Origin: Microbacterium limosum
Lineage (GTDB): Bacteria > Actinomycetota > Actinomycetes > Actinomycetales > Microbacteriaceae
Direction: 5' to 3'
DNA length: 64,000 bases
Assembly: GCF_036324365.1 (NCBI RefSeq)
Contig: NZ_CP137080.1
Span: 2,604,001-2,668,000, forward strand
How positions within the stretch are numbered: position 1 is the stretch's first letter; every line of letters starts with the position of its first letter. A model generated the notes under the pieces. The model searched no databases. It was not told where the DNA came from and worked only from the letters and a program-made list of their open reading frames with translations. Position numbers and translations under genes: made by a program. Below, piece after piece: positions 1 to 8,739 of this stretch.

Positions 1-745
1 CCTCGGTGATAGCCTGCGCGGCGCCGAGGGCGGCGTCATCCCAGCCGACCCAGACTCCGTCGAGGCCGCCGGGGTTCGCCGCGAGGTAGTCCTGCACGAG
101 CGCGAGCGCCTCCGTGCGACCCGTCGCCGGAGAGGCGACCTTCTGGATCGAGCCGCCCGCGATCGTCGCGCCGGCCTCCTTCAGAGCCTCCTCGGCGAGC
201 CCCGCGCGCATGCGGATGCCGGGGTGGGGGTCGTGCCCGATCACCATGATGTTCTTGCCATCGAGGCCGCCGAGCGCCTCGTCGAGCGCACCCACGGTCT
301 GGTCGACGATCATCTCCTGATTGGCGGTGATGTTGATCGCGAACGCATCGTTGGCCTCGGTGCCCGAGTCGATCGCGAAGATCGGAATGCCGGCGTCCTT
401 GGCCGCCGTGACGATGGATCCGATCGAGGCGACGTCGGTGTAGCCGTCGAAGATCGCATCCGCGCCCTGTCCGATCGCGCTCTCCACCGCGGGGTTCATC
501 TTCTGGAAGTCGAAGTCACCCTGGATCATCGTGAGGTCCCAGCCGAGCTCCTCGGCCTGCTCCTCCACCGCCTTGACCCACCATGCGCCGACGGGGGTCT
601 GGTTTCCCGAGGTGAAGGCGATGACCTTGAACGGGTCGCCGTCCTCGCCTCCGCCCCCGCCATCGGCGGAGCCGGTCGAGCATCCGGTCAGAGCGAGCGT
701 CGCGACGGCGGCCGCGGCCACCAGCGCCTTGAATGATGTACGCAC
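1..745 (-). CDS. Sugar ABC transporter substrate-binding lipoprotein (partial, C-terminus off window)
   Basis: Extracytoplasmic solute receptor of the ribose/galactose-binding (Peripla_BP_4) type, which delivers a sugar or polyol to the permease and ATPase encoded upstream in the same operon. Starting at GTG 745, the protein opens with a lipoprotein signal peptide ending in the lipobox LALTGC followed by STGSADGG. The mature part carries family-typical stretches such as VIAFTSGNQTPVGAWW and PIFAIDSGTEANDA. It is the last gene visible of a leftward operon, and the reading frame is open at the window edge after about 248 codons, so roughly the last quarter is missing. The ligand cannot be read from the sequence. 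Confidence 0.9.
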   Translation of the reverse strand, partial: MRTSFKALVAAAAVATLALTGCSTGSADGGGGGEDGDPFKVIAFTSGNQTPVGAWWVKAVEEQAEELGWDLTMIQGDFDFQKMNPAVESAIGQGADAIFDGYTDVASIGSIVTAAKDAGIPIFAIDSGTEANDAFAINITANQEMIVDQTVGALDEALGGLDGKNIMVIGHDPHPGIRMRAGLAEEALKEAGATIAGGSIQKVASPATGRTEALALVQDYLAANPGGLDGVWVGWDDAALGAAQAITE

Positions 746-829
746 TTGTCTACTCCTTTGTTGCAGTTGCGTGTTTTCCTGGTGCCCGGGTACGGCAGGC
801 CGCGCCCGGAGGGAGGAGGTATCGGGTGA

Positions 830-1825
830 CTACCTCTCCCGGTTCTTGAACGACGAGAGGGTGACGGCCGCGATGATGATGAGGCCCGTGACCACCTGCT
901 GGACGTAGGCGTTGACGCCGAGGATGTTGAGCCCGTTGCTCATCACCCCGATGATCGCGACGCCCACCATCGTGCCGACGATGTTGGCCGCGCCGGAGCG
1001 GACCACCGTCATGCCGAGGAAGACGGCCGCGACGGAGAAGAGCAGGTTGTCCTCGCCCTGGACCGCGCTCGCGCTTCCCAGGCGCGCGGCGAGCAGGATG
1101 CCGCCGATGGCCGCGACGGCACCGGCGACCGTGAAGGCGGTCAGCCGCGACATCCTCACGTTCACGCCCGACAGTCGCGACACCTCGGCGTTGCCGCCCG
1201 TGGCGTACCAGCGGCGGCCCACCGTGGTGTACCGCAGCACGAACCAGAGGATCACCGAGATGGCCACGGCGATGAACACGGGCAGCGGCACCTCGAGGAA
1301 TCTCCCCTGTCCGAGCACGTTGAACTCCGCCGGCAGGTTGAACAGCGTCGTGCCGTTGGTGACGAGGAACGCCAGGCCCGTGACGGATGTCAGCGTCGCA
1401 AGCGTCGCGACGAACGCGGACAGATTGAGATAGGCCACGAGCAGGCCGTTCGCGAGCCCGATCAGGGTGCCGACGATGATGGCGATGAGGATGGCGAGGG
1501 CCACCGGCATCCCGGCGAGCATCAGCGATGCGGCCACCGCGCCGGCGAGCGCGGACGTCGCCGCCACCGACAGGTCGAAGTCGCCGACCACCATGACGAT
1601 CGTCTGCGCCCCCGCGATGATGGCGAGGATCGCCACCTGGTAGAGGATGTTGCGCACGTTGGTGAACGTGAGGAACACGTCCGGGCGCATGGCGAAGAAG
1701 AAGATGATGAGCAGCACCAGCGCGAGCACCGTGCCGCCCGAGAGCAGGCGCTGCCCGACGGAGCTCTTCGGCCCCGACCGCAGCTCTGCGGCATCCTCCA
1801 GCCCGGGGTTACGTGTGGTGGTCAT
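830..1825 (-). CDS. Sugar ABC transporter permease (RbsC-like)
   Basis: Inner-membrane permease of the BPD_transp_2 (RbsC/AraH) family, 331 residues, the usual length. I start it at ATG 1825 (MTTTRNPGLEDAAELR), because the longer frame extends into the ATPase gene. The product has a short cytoplasmic N-terminus, then about eight to ten hydrophobic helices. It contains the RbsC-like segment IIAGAQTIVMVVGDFDLSV, in which the conserved D-L-S marks the family. The start codon overlaps the stop codon of the ATPase gene (ATGA), so translation is coupled. It presumably works with the binding protein at 1-745 and the two-domain ATPase. Confidence 0.93.
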   Translation of the reverse strand: MTTTRNPGLEDAAELRSGPKSSVGQRLLSGGTVLALVLLIIFFFAMRPDVFLTFTNVRNILYQVAILAIIAGAQTIVMVVGDFDLSVAATSALAGAVAASLMLAGMPVALAILIAIIVGTLIGLANGLLVAYLNLSAFVATLATLTSVTGLAFLVTNGTTLFNLPAEFNVLGQGRFLEVPLPVFIAVAISVILWFVLRYTTVGRRWYATGGNAEVSRLSGVNVRMSRLTAFTVAGAVAAIGGILLAARLGSASAVQGEDNLLFSVAAVFLGMTVVRSGAANIVGTMVGVAIIGVMSNGLNILGVNAYVQQVVTGLIIIAAVTLSSFKNRER

Positions 1826-3363
1826 CGGTCGGCCTTTCCATAGCAGTAGGACAGCAACAGCTCTTCGTCCGCGTCTTCCGCGCGGACCTCTCCGGATATG
1901 CGACCCTCGTGCATGATGAGGATCCGGTCGCTCATTCCCATGAGCTCGGGCAGCTCGGAGCTGACGGCGATCACCGTCGTCCCCTGAGCGACGAGCTGCC
2001 TGATGAGGCGGTAGATCTCGGCCTTCGTGCCGACATCGATCCCGCGGGTGGGCTCGTCGAGCAGCAGCACGCGCGGGTTGCGGGCGAGCATCTTGGCGAG
2101 CACCACCTTCTGCTGGTTGCCGCCCGAGAGCTCGCCGACGTACTGTCCCGCGCTGCGCGCCTTGATCTGAAGATCGGACATGCCCTTGCGGACGATGTCG
2201 GAGATCTTGGCGCCCGAGACGACGCCCGCAGCGCTGACGGAGGGGATGTTGGCCAGCGCGATGTTGTCGCGGATCGTCATGCCGAGCACGACGCCCTGCG
2301 TGCGCCGCTCCTCGGGCACGAGCGCGACGCCGGCCTGGAGCGCCCTGCCGACGCCGGGAGAGTGCGGCAGCGTCACCCCGTCGACCACGATCGTGCCGGC
2401 CTTGTGCTTCTGCGCGCCCGAGAGGATGCGCAGAAGCTCGCTGCGGCCCGCCCCCGCGAGCCCTCCGATGCCGAGCACCTCTCCGCGGTGGGCGACGAAC
2501 GAGACATCCGTCACCTTCCGGCCCTGCAGGCCCTCGACGACGAGCGCGACGTCGGTCGTCGCCGTCGTGCGGTCGGGGTAGAGCTCGCCGCTCGCACGAC
2601 CCACCATCGTGGAGATGACCTCGTCGATGTGGGAGTCCGCGACCTGCTTGGTGACGATGGTCTCGCCGTTGCGCATGATCGTCAGGCGATCGCACAGCTC
2701 GAAGACCTCCTCGAGGCGGTGCGAGACATAGACGATCGCGACGCCCTCGTCGCGCAGGCGACGAAGGACGGAGAAGAGCTCGACGATCTCGACGTCGGTC
2801 AGCGACGCGGTCGGCTCATCGAGGATCAGCACCTTCGCGTCGGTCGCGAGTGCCCGGGCGAAGGCCACCATCGTCTGCTGCACGGGCGAGAGCTCGCCGG
2901 CGAGCTTGCCGAGGGGGATCCGCTGGCGGATCCGCTCGAGCTGGGCCTTCGCGCGCTGCCGCAGCGCTCGCCACCGCACGATGCCCCCGCTCCGGGGCGT
3001 CTGGTCGCCGAGGAGGATGTTCTCCGCGACGCTCAGCGAGGGGATGATCGACAGCTCCTGGTAGAGCGCGACGATTCCGGCGCGATTGGCCTCCCGGACG
3101 TTGGCGAACTCCACCTGCTCGCCATCCCGGAGAAGGGCGCCCTCGTCGGGGTCGTACAGACCCGTGACGACCTTGATGAGGGTGGACTTGCCGGCACCGT
3201 TCTCCCCGAGCAGCGCGTGGATCTCGCCCGCCCGCACCGACAGACGCGCCCTGCTGAGGGCGTGGACGCCGTCGAAGCGCTTGACGATGTCGCGCGCCTC
3301 CAGCGCCGGGGTCGGCTCGAGGGCTGCGGCATCCGTCGCGGCGGACGTCGACGGGCCGCTCAC
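1822..3363 (-). CDS. Sugar ABC transporter ATP-binding protein, two ABC domains (RbsA/MglA-like)
   Basis: Cytoplasmic ATPase energising sugar import, 513 residues, typical for the RbsA/MglA/XylG class with two fused nucleotide-binding domains. The N-terminal domain has Walker A GENGAGKSTLIK and Walker B KVLILDEPTASL. The C-terminal domain has a degenerate Walker A (GGLAGAGRSELLR), as usual for this class, signature LSGGNQQKVVLAK and Walker B RVLLLDEPTRGID. I chose GTG 3363 (protein begins SGPSTSAATDAAALEP after the first residue) because it overlaps the stop of the upstream dehydrogenase as GTGA. The much longer upstream frame is antisense-type noise over the dehydrogenase. Confidence 0.93.
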   Translation of the reverse strand: MSGPSTSAATDAAALEPTPALEARDIVKRFDGVHALSRARLSVRAGEIHALLGENGAGKSTLIKVVTGLYDPDEGALLRDGEQVEFANVREANRAGIVALYQELSIIPSLSVAENILLGDQTPRSGGIVRWRALRQRAKAQLERIRQRIPLGKLAGELSPVQQTMVAFARALATDAKVLILDEPTASLTDVEIVELFSVLRRLRDEGVAIVYVSHRLEEVFELCDRLTIMRNGETIVTKQVADSHIDEVISTMVGRASGELYPDRTTATTDVALVVEGLQGRKVTDVSFVAHRGEVLGIGGLAGAGRSELLRILSGAQKHKAGTIVVDGVTLPHSPGVGRALQAGVALVPEERRTQGVVLGMTIRDNIALANIPSVSAAGVVSGAKISDIVRKGMSDLQIKARSAGQYVGELSGGNQQKVVLAKMLARNPRVLLLDEPTRGIDVGTKAEIYRLIRQLVAQGTTVIAVSSELPELMGMSDRILIMHEGRISGEVRAEDADEELLLSYCYGKADR

Positions 3364-4436
3364 GGCGTTCCCTCCCCCGCCGCGGACTCGACGTCGTTGC
3401 AGCGGATGATCACCTTGGGGTGTCGCCCGCTCATGTGCGCCTCGAACGCCGCGACGGCGTCGTCGAGGTCGAACACCGCCGCCGTCAGCTCGTCGACCTC
3501 GAGGTGCGGGAGGATCTGGAGCGCCCGAGGGAAGGCGTAGGGCGACACGAACACCCCGGTCAGCGTCAGCTCCTTCAGGTAGAGGTAGTCGGAGAGCCCC
3601 AGCGGCATCTCGAAGTCGTGCGGGTACATCGCGCCGTAGACGACTGTGCCGCCCTTGGCCGCGATGTCGAGCAGGCCCCTGACGGCCCGCACGGATCCCG
3701 ATGCGTCGATCACGACGTCGTATCCGCGCCCGTCGGTGATCTCGTCGGCCCGCGCGAACTGGTTCTCCGACACGGGGTCGATCACGTGCTGCGCGCCGTG
3801 CCTGAGCGCCATCTCCCGGCGCTCGGCGATCGGCTCGATCATCGTCAGGCTCGTCGCCCCGTACATCCGCATGACCTGCAAGGCGAGCTGTCCGATCGGG
3901 CCGCCCCCGCACACGGCGACGCGGTCGCCGACCCGGATGCGGGTCTTGTCGGCGATGCGGACCGCGACCGACGTCGGTTCCAGGAGGCAGCCCTTCAGCA
4001 GCGACACCTCATCGGGCAGGCGATACACCTGCGACTCGTGCCACGTGACCGTCTCGGCCATCCCGGGACGGTTGTACTCCTGGATGTTCTCGCAGAACTG
4101 CTGGCGCCCGTCCTGACAGGGACGGCAGGTGCCGCAGAAGCGCAGGAAGTTCCCCGCGACGCGATCCCCCACGCGCAGTCCGTTGCGGACCGCGCGCTCA
4201 CCGAGCGCCTCGACGACGCCCGACAGCTCGTGGCCGAGCCCGATCGGCACGTCGGTGCCGAAGAATCCCTCGGCCAGATGCGGGTCCGATCCGCAGATCG
4301 CCGCGTAGGCGACGCGGATGCGCACGTCCTCGGGACCGAGCGGCTGATCGGGGAAGTCCACGACCCCGATGCGTCCGCGGGCACCCTCGTCGGGGTCCCG
4401 GAGACTGCCGATCTTGGTGACGGCTACTGTTCTCAT
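3360..4436 (-). CDS. Zinc-dependent alcohol/polyol dehydrogenase (MDR superfamily)
   Basis: NAD(P)-dependent medium-chain dehydrogenase, 358 residues, similar in layout to sorbitol/threonine dehydrogenases. Catalytic zinc ligands are visible as ICGSDPHLAEG and GLGHELSG. The structural-zinc cysteines are present (CGTCRPCQDGRQQFC). The Rossmann motif is VCGGGPIGQLALQ. The start is ATG 4436 (MRTVAVTKIGSLRDP). It lies between the split transketolase and the ABC transporter genes in one leftward operon, so it probably oxidises the imported polyol or sugar or an intermediate derived from it. The substrate is inference; the enzyme class is clear. Confidence 0.9.
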   Translation of the reverse strand: MRTVAVTKIGSLRDPDEGARGRIGVVDFPDQPLGPEDVRIRVAYAAICGSDPHLAEGFFGTDVPIGLGHELSGVVEALGERAVRNGLRVGDRVAGNFLRFCGTCRPCQDGRQQFCENIQEYNRPGMAETVTWHESQVYRLPDEVSLLKGCLLEPTSVAVRIADKTRIRVGDRVAVCGGGPIGQLALQVMRMYGATSLTMIEPIAERREMALRHGAQHVIDPVSENQFARADEITDGRGYDVVIDASGSVRAVRGLLDIAAKGGTVVYGAMYPHDFEMPLGLSDYLYLKELTLTGVFVSPYAFPRALQILPHLEVDELTAAVFDLDDAVAAFEAHMSGRHPKVIIRCNDVESAAGEGTP

Positions 4437-4467
4437 TCGTCTCTCCGTTGAGCGCTGATGCGCAGGT

Positions 4468-5427
4468 TTAGGCGGCGATGACCCGCCGCAGCGCGGCGAC
4501 GGTGTCGGCCAGTCCGTAGCCGTGCTTGTCGCGCAGCTGCTCATCCTCGCCGAAGCCCGCGTACACCTGCGGGATGCCGAGCCGTTCGAACGCCTCGAGA
4601 CGGATGCCGCGGTCGGCGACCACGTCCGCGATGCGCGATGCGAGGCCTCCGTAGGCCAGGTGATCCTCGAGCACGACGAAGCGTCCTCCGGTCTCCGCCG
4701 CCGATCGGACGATCAGCTCCTCGTCGATGGGCTTCAGGGTGAACATGTCCACGACGCGGATCGATCGGCCGTCCTTCGCGAGCTCCTCGGCGGCGTCGAG
4801 CGCCTGCGCCACGACCGTGCCGTGCGTGAAGATGGTCGCGTCGGTGCCCTCGCGGGCGACGATGCCCTTGCCGATCCGCACCTCGTGCTGACCCGGCTCG
4901 TAGAGCACCTTGTCCTTCTTGCCGACGGCGAGGCGGATGTAGATCGGCCCGCTCATCGCCATCGACTGCCGGATGATCTCCCCGACCATGAGCGGATCGC
5001 CGATCGAGGTGACCGTCATGTTCGTGAGCGCGCACATGAGGGCGAGATCCTCGACCGCGTAGTGCGTGGAGCCGCCGTTGCCCACCAGCCCGCCGTGGGT
5101 GCCGATGATCTTGACGGGCAGGTTCGGGTAGCAGACATCGGTGCGCACCTGCTCGAGGGCCCTCATGGAGAGGAAGGGGAGCATCCCGGAGACGACGGGG
5201 ATGTTGCCGTCGTACGCGAGGCCGGCCGCGATGCCGACGCACGCCTGCTCGGAGAGGCCGACGTCGAGGAAGCGCTCGGGGTACGTGTCGCGGAACTCGA
5301 CCAGGGTGGCGCCGATGTCGGGCGTCAGAACCCACAGGTTGTCGTGTTCCTGACCGAGCTCGGCCAAGGTCGCGCCGATGACGGACCGCGCGCCGAGGAA
5401 GTCACCGAAGGTGAAGGTAACGGGCAT
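4468..5427 (-). CDS. Transketolase, C-terminal subunit
   Basis: Second half of a split transketolase, 319 residues, holding the pyrimidine-binding domain and the C-terminal transketolase domain. The segment DVGLSEQACVGIAAGLAYDG carries the conserved glutamate that activates thiamine diphosphate. The end (residues about 190-310) is the Transketolase_C domain. It starts with ATG 5427, overlapping the final base of the N-terminal subunit's stop codon region. Split transketolases are common in catabolic operons, where they act on unusual ketose phosphates (for example the apulose-4-phosphate transketolase pair); here they sit with a polyol dehydrogenase and a sugar ABC transporter. The actual donor sugar is unknown. 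Confidence 0.9.
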   Translation of the reverse strand: MPVTFTFGDFLGARSVIGATLAELGQEHDNLWVLTPDIGATLVEFRDTYPERFLDVGLSEQACVGIAAGLAYDGNIPVVSGMLPFLSMRALEQVRTDVCYPNLPVKIIGTHGGLVGNGGSTHYAVEDLALMCALTNMTVTSIGDPLMVGEIIRQSMAMSGPIYIRLAVGKKDKVLYEPGQHEVRIGKGIVAREGTDATIFTHGTVVAQALDAAEELAKDGRSIRVVDMFTLKPIDEELIVRSAAETGGRFVVLEDHLAYGGLASRIADVVADRGIRLEAFERLGIPQVYAGFGEDEQLRDKHGYGLADTVAALRRVIAA

Positions 5428-6308
5428 CAGACGGACTCCTTCTCACGGGTGGCCTCGAGGGCCTTGAGTGCTCGTTCGAGGTCGGCGGCGCCGAGCGAGC
5501 CGGCATGCCAGGCGAGGTTGTGCTCCATGAAGTCGACGCCCTTGCCCTTGATCGTCTCGGCGACGATCACGGTCGGCTTGTCGCTGTCGGTGGCCGGCAG
5601 GTCATCGATCGCGGCGACCAGAGCAGCCATGTCATGGCCGTCGATGTGCACGACGTTCCAGCCGAAGGCGGCCCACTTGTCCGCGTAGGGCTCCAGCGTC
5701 ACCCGCTCCTCGTCGAAGCTCGTCATGAGCTGGCGATTGCGGTCGATGACGGCGACGAGGTTTCCCAGCTTGTTGGAGCTGCCCGCCAGGGCGGCCTCCC
5801 AGACCGACCCCTCGCCCGTCTCGCCGTCGCCCATCAGGGTCACGACGCGATGCGTCTCCCCCCGGCCGCGGGCGCTCAATGCCATGCCGACGGCGAGCGG
5901 CAGCCCGTGCCCGAGCGAGCCGGTGGAGCACTCGACGCCCGGCAGCTGCACCTTGCACGGGTGCATGCCGTACGCGCTGTCGAGCTGACCGTAGGTCTCG
6001 ACGATCCCGTCGTAGGAGAAGAATCCGCGCATCGCCATCGCGATGTACATGCAGACGGCCGCGTGGCCCTTGCTCAGGACGAAGCGGTCGCGCGTCGGGT
6101 TGGCGATGTCGGTGGGATCGACCTCGAGGCCGTAGTGGAAGAGCGCGGTCAGGATGTCGGCCGAGGAAAGATCGCCGCCGATGTGGACGGCTCCCTCGTA
6201 CGTGCCGCACAGGTGCAGCAGCTTGGCGCGCAACTCGTAGGCGAGCTCTTCGAGCTGCTCGACGCTGGGTCGATCGGTGGTGGCACGCTCGGGTGCGGGG
6301 CTCATCAT
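5427..6308 (-). CDS. Transketolase, N-terminal (ThDP-binding) subunit
   Basis: First half of the split transketolase, 293 residues. It has the thiamine-diphosphate-binding motif GDGETGEGSVWEAALAGSSNKLGN in two visible parts: GDGETGEGS, and the DRN motif (VAVIDRNRQ) in place of the usual N-N. Other family motifs are ILTALFHYGLEV, RFVLSKGHAAVCMY and STGSLGHGLPLAVG. ATG 6308 or ATG 6305 may be used (MMSPAPE). It is the first gene of the leftward operon (5427-6308, then the C-terminal subunit, dehydrogenase and ABC transporter). The AT-rich stretch at 6420-6470 probably contains its promoter as well as that of the divergent aldehyde dehydrogenase. Confidence 0.91.
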   Translation of the reverse strand: MMSPAPERATTDRPSVEQLEELAYELRAKLLHLCGTYEGAVHIGGDLSSADILTALFHYGLEVDPTDIANPTRDRFVLSKGHAAVCMYIAMAMRGFFSYDGIVETYGQLDSAYGMHPCKVQLPGVECSTGSLGHGLPLAVGMALSARGRGETHRVVTLMGDGETGEGSVWEAALAGSSNKLGNLVAVIDRNRQLMTSFDEERVTLEPYADKWAAFGWNVVHIDGHDMAALVAAIDDLPATDSDKPTVIVAETIKGKGVDFMEHNLAWHAGSLGAADLERALKALEATREKESV

Positions 6309-6431
6309 GTCTCCTCATCGATGACACGGAAGACGGCGTCGCGGGCGCTGTGCGCACGTCGTCGTCGTCGACTTCGCTTGCTCGTCCCCGCCTGCTCCGG
6401 CGGCGACGCGAGTGACGCTAGCACGAACTCA

Positions 6432-6459
6432 TTTACAAGTAAACAGGAATGCTTATAAA
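6432..6459 (+). promoter_or_regulatory. Candidate sigma-70-type promoter with overlapping palindromic operator, upstream of the aldehyde dehydrogenase
   Basis: The stretch has TTTACA at 6432-6437 and TATAAA at 6454-6459 with a 16-bp spacer, a reasonable -35/-10 pair reading right. The -35 is embedded in a perfect 12-bp palindrome, TTTAC-AA-GTAAA (6432-6443), the size expected for a MarR or GntR dimer. It lies between the divergent transketolase and aldehyde dehydrogenase genes in a clear AT-rich patch. Assignment to the MarR regulator at 8197-8739 is inference. Confidence 0.5.
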
Positions 6460-6569
6460 CTCGTTGAGCCGACCACCAATGGATCCGGCTGCCTCCTCGC
6501 GGCCTGAGCGCGGAGGTGAAGGCCCGGTCCTTCCGGGCGACGACAGACACAGAGAGGTGCGTAGTCGAG

Positions 6570-8066
6570 ATGACCGATACACAGATTTCCGCGGGTGTGC
6601 GGACGGGGTTGTTCATCGGGGGCGTGGAGCGTCATACCGGTGAGGTGTTGAGTGTGGTGGATCCGGCGAGGCCGGGTGTGGTGGTCGGTGAGGCCGCGTC
6701 GGCGTCGGCGGGGGATGTCGCGGACGCGGTCGCGGCGGCGAACGCGGCGTTCCCGGCGTGGTCGGGGTTGTCGGCGGCGGAGCGGGCCGGGTTGATGGCC
6801 GACGCGATCGCGGGGATCGGGGATGACCGGGACGCGGACGCGGAGATCTTGTCGTTGGAGAACGGGAAGGTGCGGTTGGAGGCGTGGGTGGACGCGCTGG
6901 TGTTCGAGATCCGGTGGAACCTCGCGTTGATGCTCGCCGACGAGGTCGAGGCGTCCAAGACGCTGCCGGTGGTCCCCGGACACATCCCCGTCTCCACCGA
7001 GGTGTCCTACCAGCCGTTGGGTGCGGTGACGATCATCGTGCCGTTCAACTGGCCCATCGCGATCCTGGGAGCGGCGCTGCCCCACGCGCTGCTGGCGGGG
7101 AACACCGCGATCGTCAAGCCGCCGCCCTCGGCGCCGCTGGCGACCACCCGGCTGGTGCAGCGGGTGGCGGAGAAACTGCCCGCCGGGGTGCTGAACATCG
7201 TCACCGGCAAGGACGAGAACATGTCCGGCCTGATCCAGAACACCGACATCGCGAAGGTCTGCTTCACCGGGTCCGTCGGCGGCGGCAAGCGCATCGCCGA
7301 GATGGCCGCCCGCTCCCTCACCCGCGTCACCCTGGAACTGGGCGGCAACGACGCGGCGGTGTTCCTGGAAGACGCGATCCTCGATGACACCCACCTGGAC
7401 CGCCTCTACGCCGCGATCTACGACAGCACCGGACAGATCTGCATGAACGCCAAACGCGTCTTCGTGCACCGCTCCCGCCTGGACGAACTCGTCACCGGCC
7501 TGGAAAACCGCCTGAAAAACGTCGTCCTCGGACACGGCCTGGACCAGGCCACCACCATGGGACCCCTCCACCAGGGCGCGCAGAAAGCATTCGTGGAAGA
7601 GATCATCCAAGAAGCCAAAGACGCCGGCGCCGACGTCCGCGAATACGGCACCCTCCCCACCGGAGACCTCGCCGGCGGCAACTTCCTCCGCCCCGCGATC
7701 GTCATCGACCCCGACCCGGGCCTGCGCGTGGTCACCCAGGAACAATTCGGACCCGTCATCCCCATCATCCCCTTCGACACCGAAGACGAAGCCATCCGCC
7801 TCGCCAACGACACCTGGGGCGGACTGTGCGGATCGGTCTGGACCGCCGACCCCGACACCGCCCACCGCGTCGGCTCCCAACTGATCTGCGGATACGTCTG
7901 GATCAACGACCACGGCGCCACCCGCCTCGACCTCCGCGCCCCCTTCGGCGGCATGAAGCAATCCGGCTACGGCCGCGAACAAGGAATCGAAGGCATCCGC
8001 GCCTTCCAAGACACCCGCTCCATCGCCACCATCGACCCCCAAGCCCTCGCAAACATGGCCCACTAA
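6570..8066 (+). CDS. Aldehyde dehydrogenase (aromatic/semialdehyde type; vanillin dehydrogenase candidate)
   Basis: NAD(P)-dependent aldehyde dehydrogenase, 498 residues from ATG 6570 (MTDTQISAGVRTGLF), preceded by an AGAGAGG ribosome site; an upstream in-frame ATG at 6516 adds 18 unlikely residues. The general-base glutamate is in VTLELGGNDAA and the catalytic cysteine in STGQICMNAKRV. The coenzyme motif IVPFNWPIAIL and FTGSVGGGKR are present. Context with a MarR gene and the nearby O-demethylation operon suggests an aromatic aldehyde such as vanillin, but this is inference; a succinate-semialdehyde or other benzaldehyde substrate is possible. Codon use is unlike neighbours: the first half prefers G-ending codons, the second half (from about 7350) C-ending ones. 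Confidence 0.88.
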   Translation: MTDTQISAGVRTGLFIGGVERHTGEVLSVVDPARPGVVVGEAASASAGDVADAVAAANAAFPAWSGLSAAERAGLMADAIAGIGDDRDADAEILSLENGKVRLEAWVDALVFEIRWNLALMLADEVEASKTLPVVPGHIPVSTEVSYQPLGAVTIIVPFNWPIAILGAALPHALLAGNTAIVKPPPSAPLATTRLVQRVAEKLPAGVLNIVTGKDENMSGLIQNTDIAKVCFTGSVGGGKRIAEMAARSLTRVTLELGGNDAAVFLEDAILDDTHLDRLYAAIYDSTGQICMNAKRVFVHRSRLDELVTGLENRLKNVVLGHGLDQATTMGPLHQGAQKAFVEEIIQEAKDAGADVREYGTLPTGDLAGGNFLRPAIVIDPDPGLRVVTQEQFGPVIPIIPFDTEDEAIRLANDTWGGLCGSVWTADPDTAHRVGSQLICGYVWINDHGATRLDLRAPFGGMKQSGYGREQGIEGIRAFQDTRSIATIDPQALANMAH

Positions 8067-8089
8067 CACCACGCGCGAACATCGATACG

Positions 8090-8126
8090 ACGGGATCCGG
8101 CCCCCAAATGCGGGGCCGGATCCCGT
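8090..8126 (+). terminator. Strong hairpin terminator after the aldehyde dehydrogenase
   Basis: A perfect 15-bp stem (ACGGGATCCGGCCCC at 8090-8104 paired with 8112-8126) closes a 7-nt loop and is followed by CCTTTCT. It lies 24 bp after the aldehyde dehydrogenase stop codon and separates that gene from the MarR gene. Confidence 0.8.
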
Positions 8127-8196
8127 CCTTTCTGGGAGACTCATGCATACCGAAGGCACCGTGACCGTGGGATCGACGAGGGTCGAGAGGAACCGC

Positions 8197-8739
8197 ATGG
8201 CGAAGAAGAGGGCACGCGATGCCGCCCGGGAGGCGGCCGCAGCCGCCTCGAACGCCGTCACCGAGCCGATCACCGATTCGATCGACCCCGAGAACTTCAC
8301 GCCCCGCCTGCTGGCCCTGCTCTCGAACGCCCTCGTCTGGCGCGAGTCCCACGAGCTGCGACGACGATTCGGTCTCGGCACCAACGACTGGCGGGTGATC
8401 TCCGTCCTCGCGATGAAGCCGGGATCCGCCGCGACCGACGTCTCCGACTTCATCGGCGTGAACAAGGCCGTCGTCTCCAAGAGCGTCAACACCCTCGTCG
8501 ACCGCGGGCTCGTCATCCTCTTCGACGGCCCCCGGGGCTCTCGTCCCATGTATCTCACCCCCGAGGGGGCGCGCATGCACGACGCGATGCTCCCCATCTC
8601 CCTGCGCGGCCAGGAGATCATCCTGGCCGATCTGTCCGCCGACGACATCGACGCGCTGAACACGCTGCTGAGGCGGATGCTCGAGAAGACGCGCGAACTC
8701 CAGCAGCTCGAGAGCGACGCCCTCGCGGCCGGCCTCTGA
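8197..8739 (+). CDS. MarR-family transcriptional regulator
   Basis: Winged helix-turn-helix regulator of the MarR family, 180 residues from ATG 8197, chosen because GAGAGG sits 6-11 bases upstream; an alternative in-frame ATG at 8143 would add 18 residues. The N-terminus is Ala/Arg-rich and probably disordered. The DNA-binding core runs through FGLGTNDWRVISVLAMKPG, SDFIGVNKAVVSKSVNTL (recognition helix) and the wing DGPRGSRPMYLTPEG. MarR regulators often control aromatic catabolism, including vanillin and vanillate genes in sphingomonads. Likely targets are the palindrome at 6432-6443 and/or that at 10325-10338. Its 3' end abuts the truncated end of the convergent PaaX-like gene. Confidence 0.85.
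   Translation: MAKKRARDAAREAAAAASNAVTEPITDSIDPENFTPRLLALLSNALVWRESHELRRRFGLGTNDWRVISVLAMKPGSAATDVSDFIGVNKAVVSKSVNTLVDRGLVILFDGPRGSRPMYLTPEGARMHDAMLPISLRGQEIILADLSADDIDALNTLLRRMLEKTRELQQLESDALAAGL

Noticed and set aside
1813..3540. Long + strand frames opposite the ABC ATPase, and similar long frames opposite the M13, clpB and dnaK genes
   Set aside because: Composition is typical for antisense of high-GC genes, with repeated Arg/Asp/Val words, no domain motifs and no ribosome sites.
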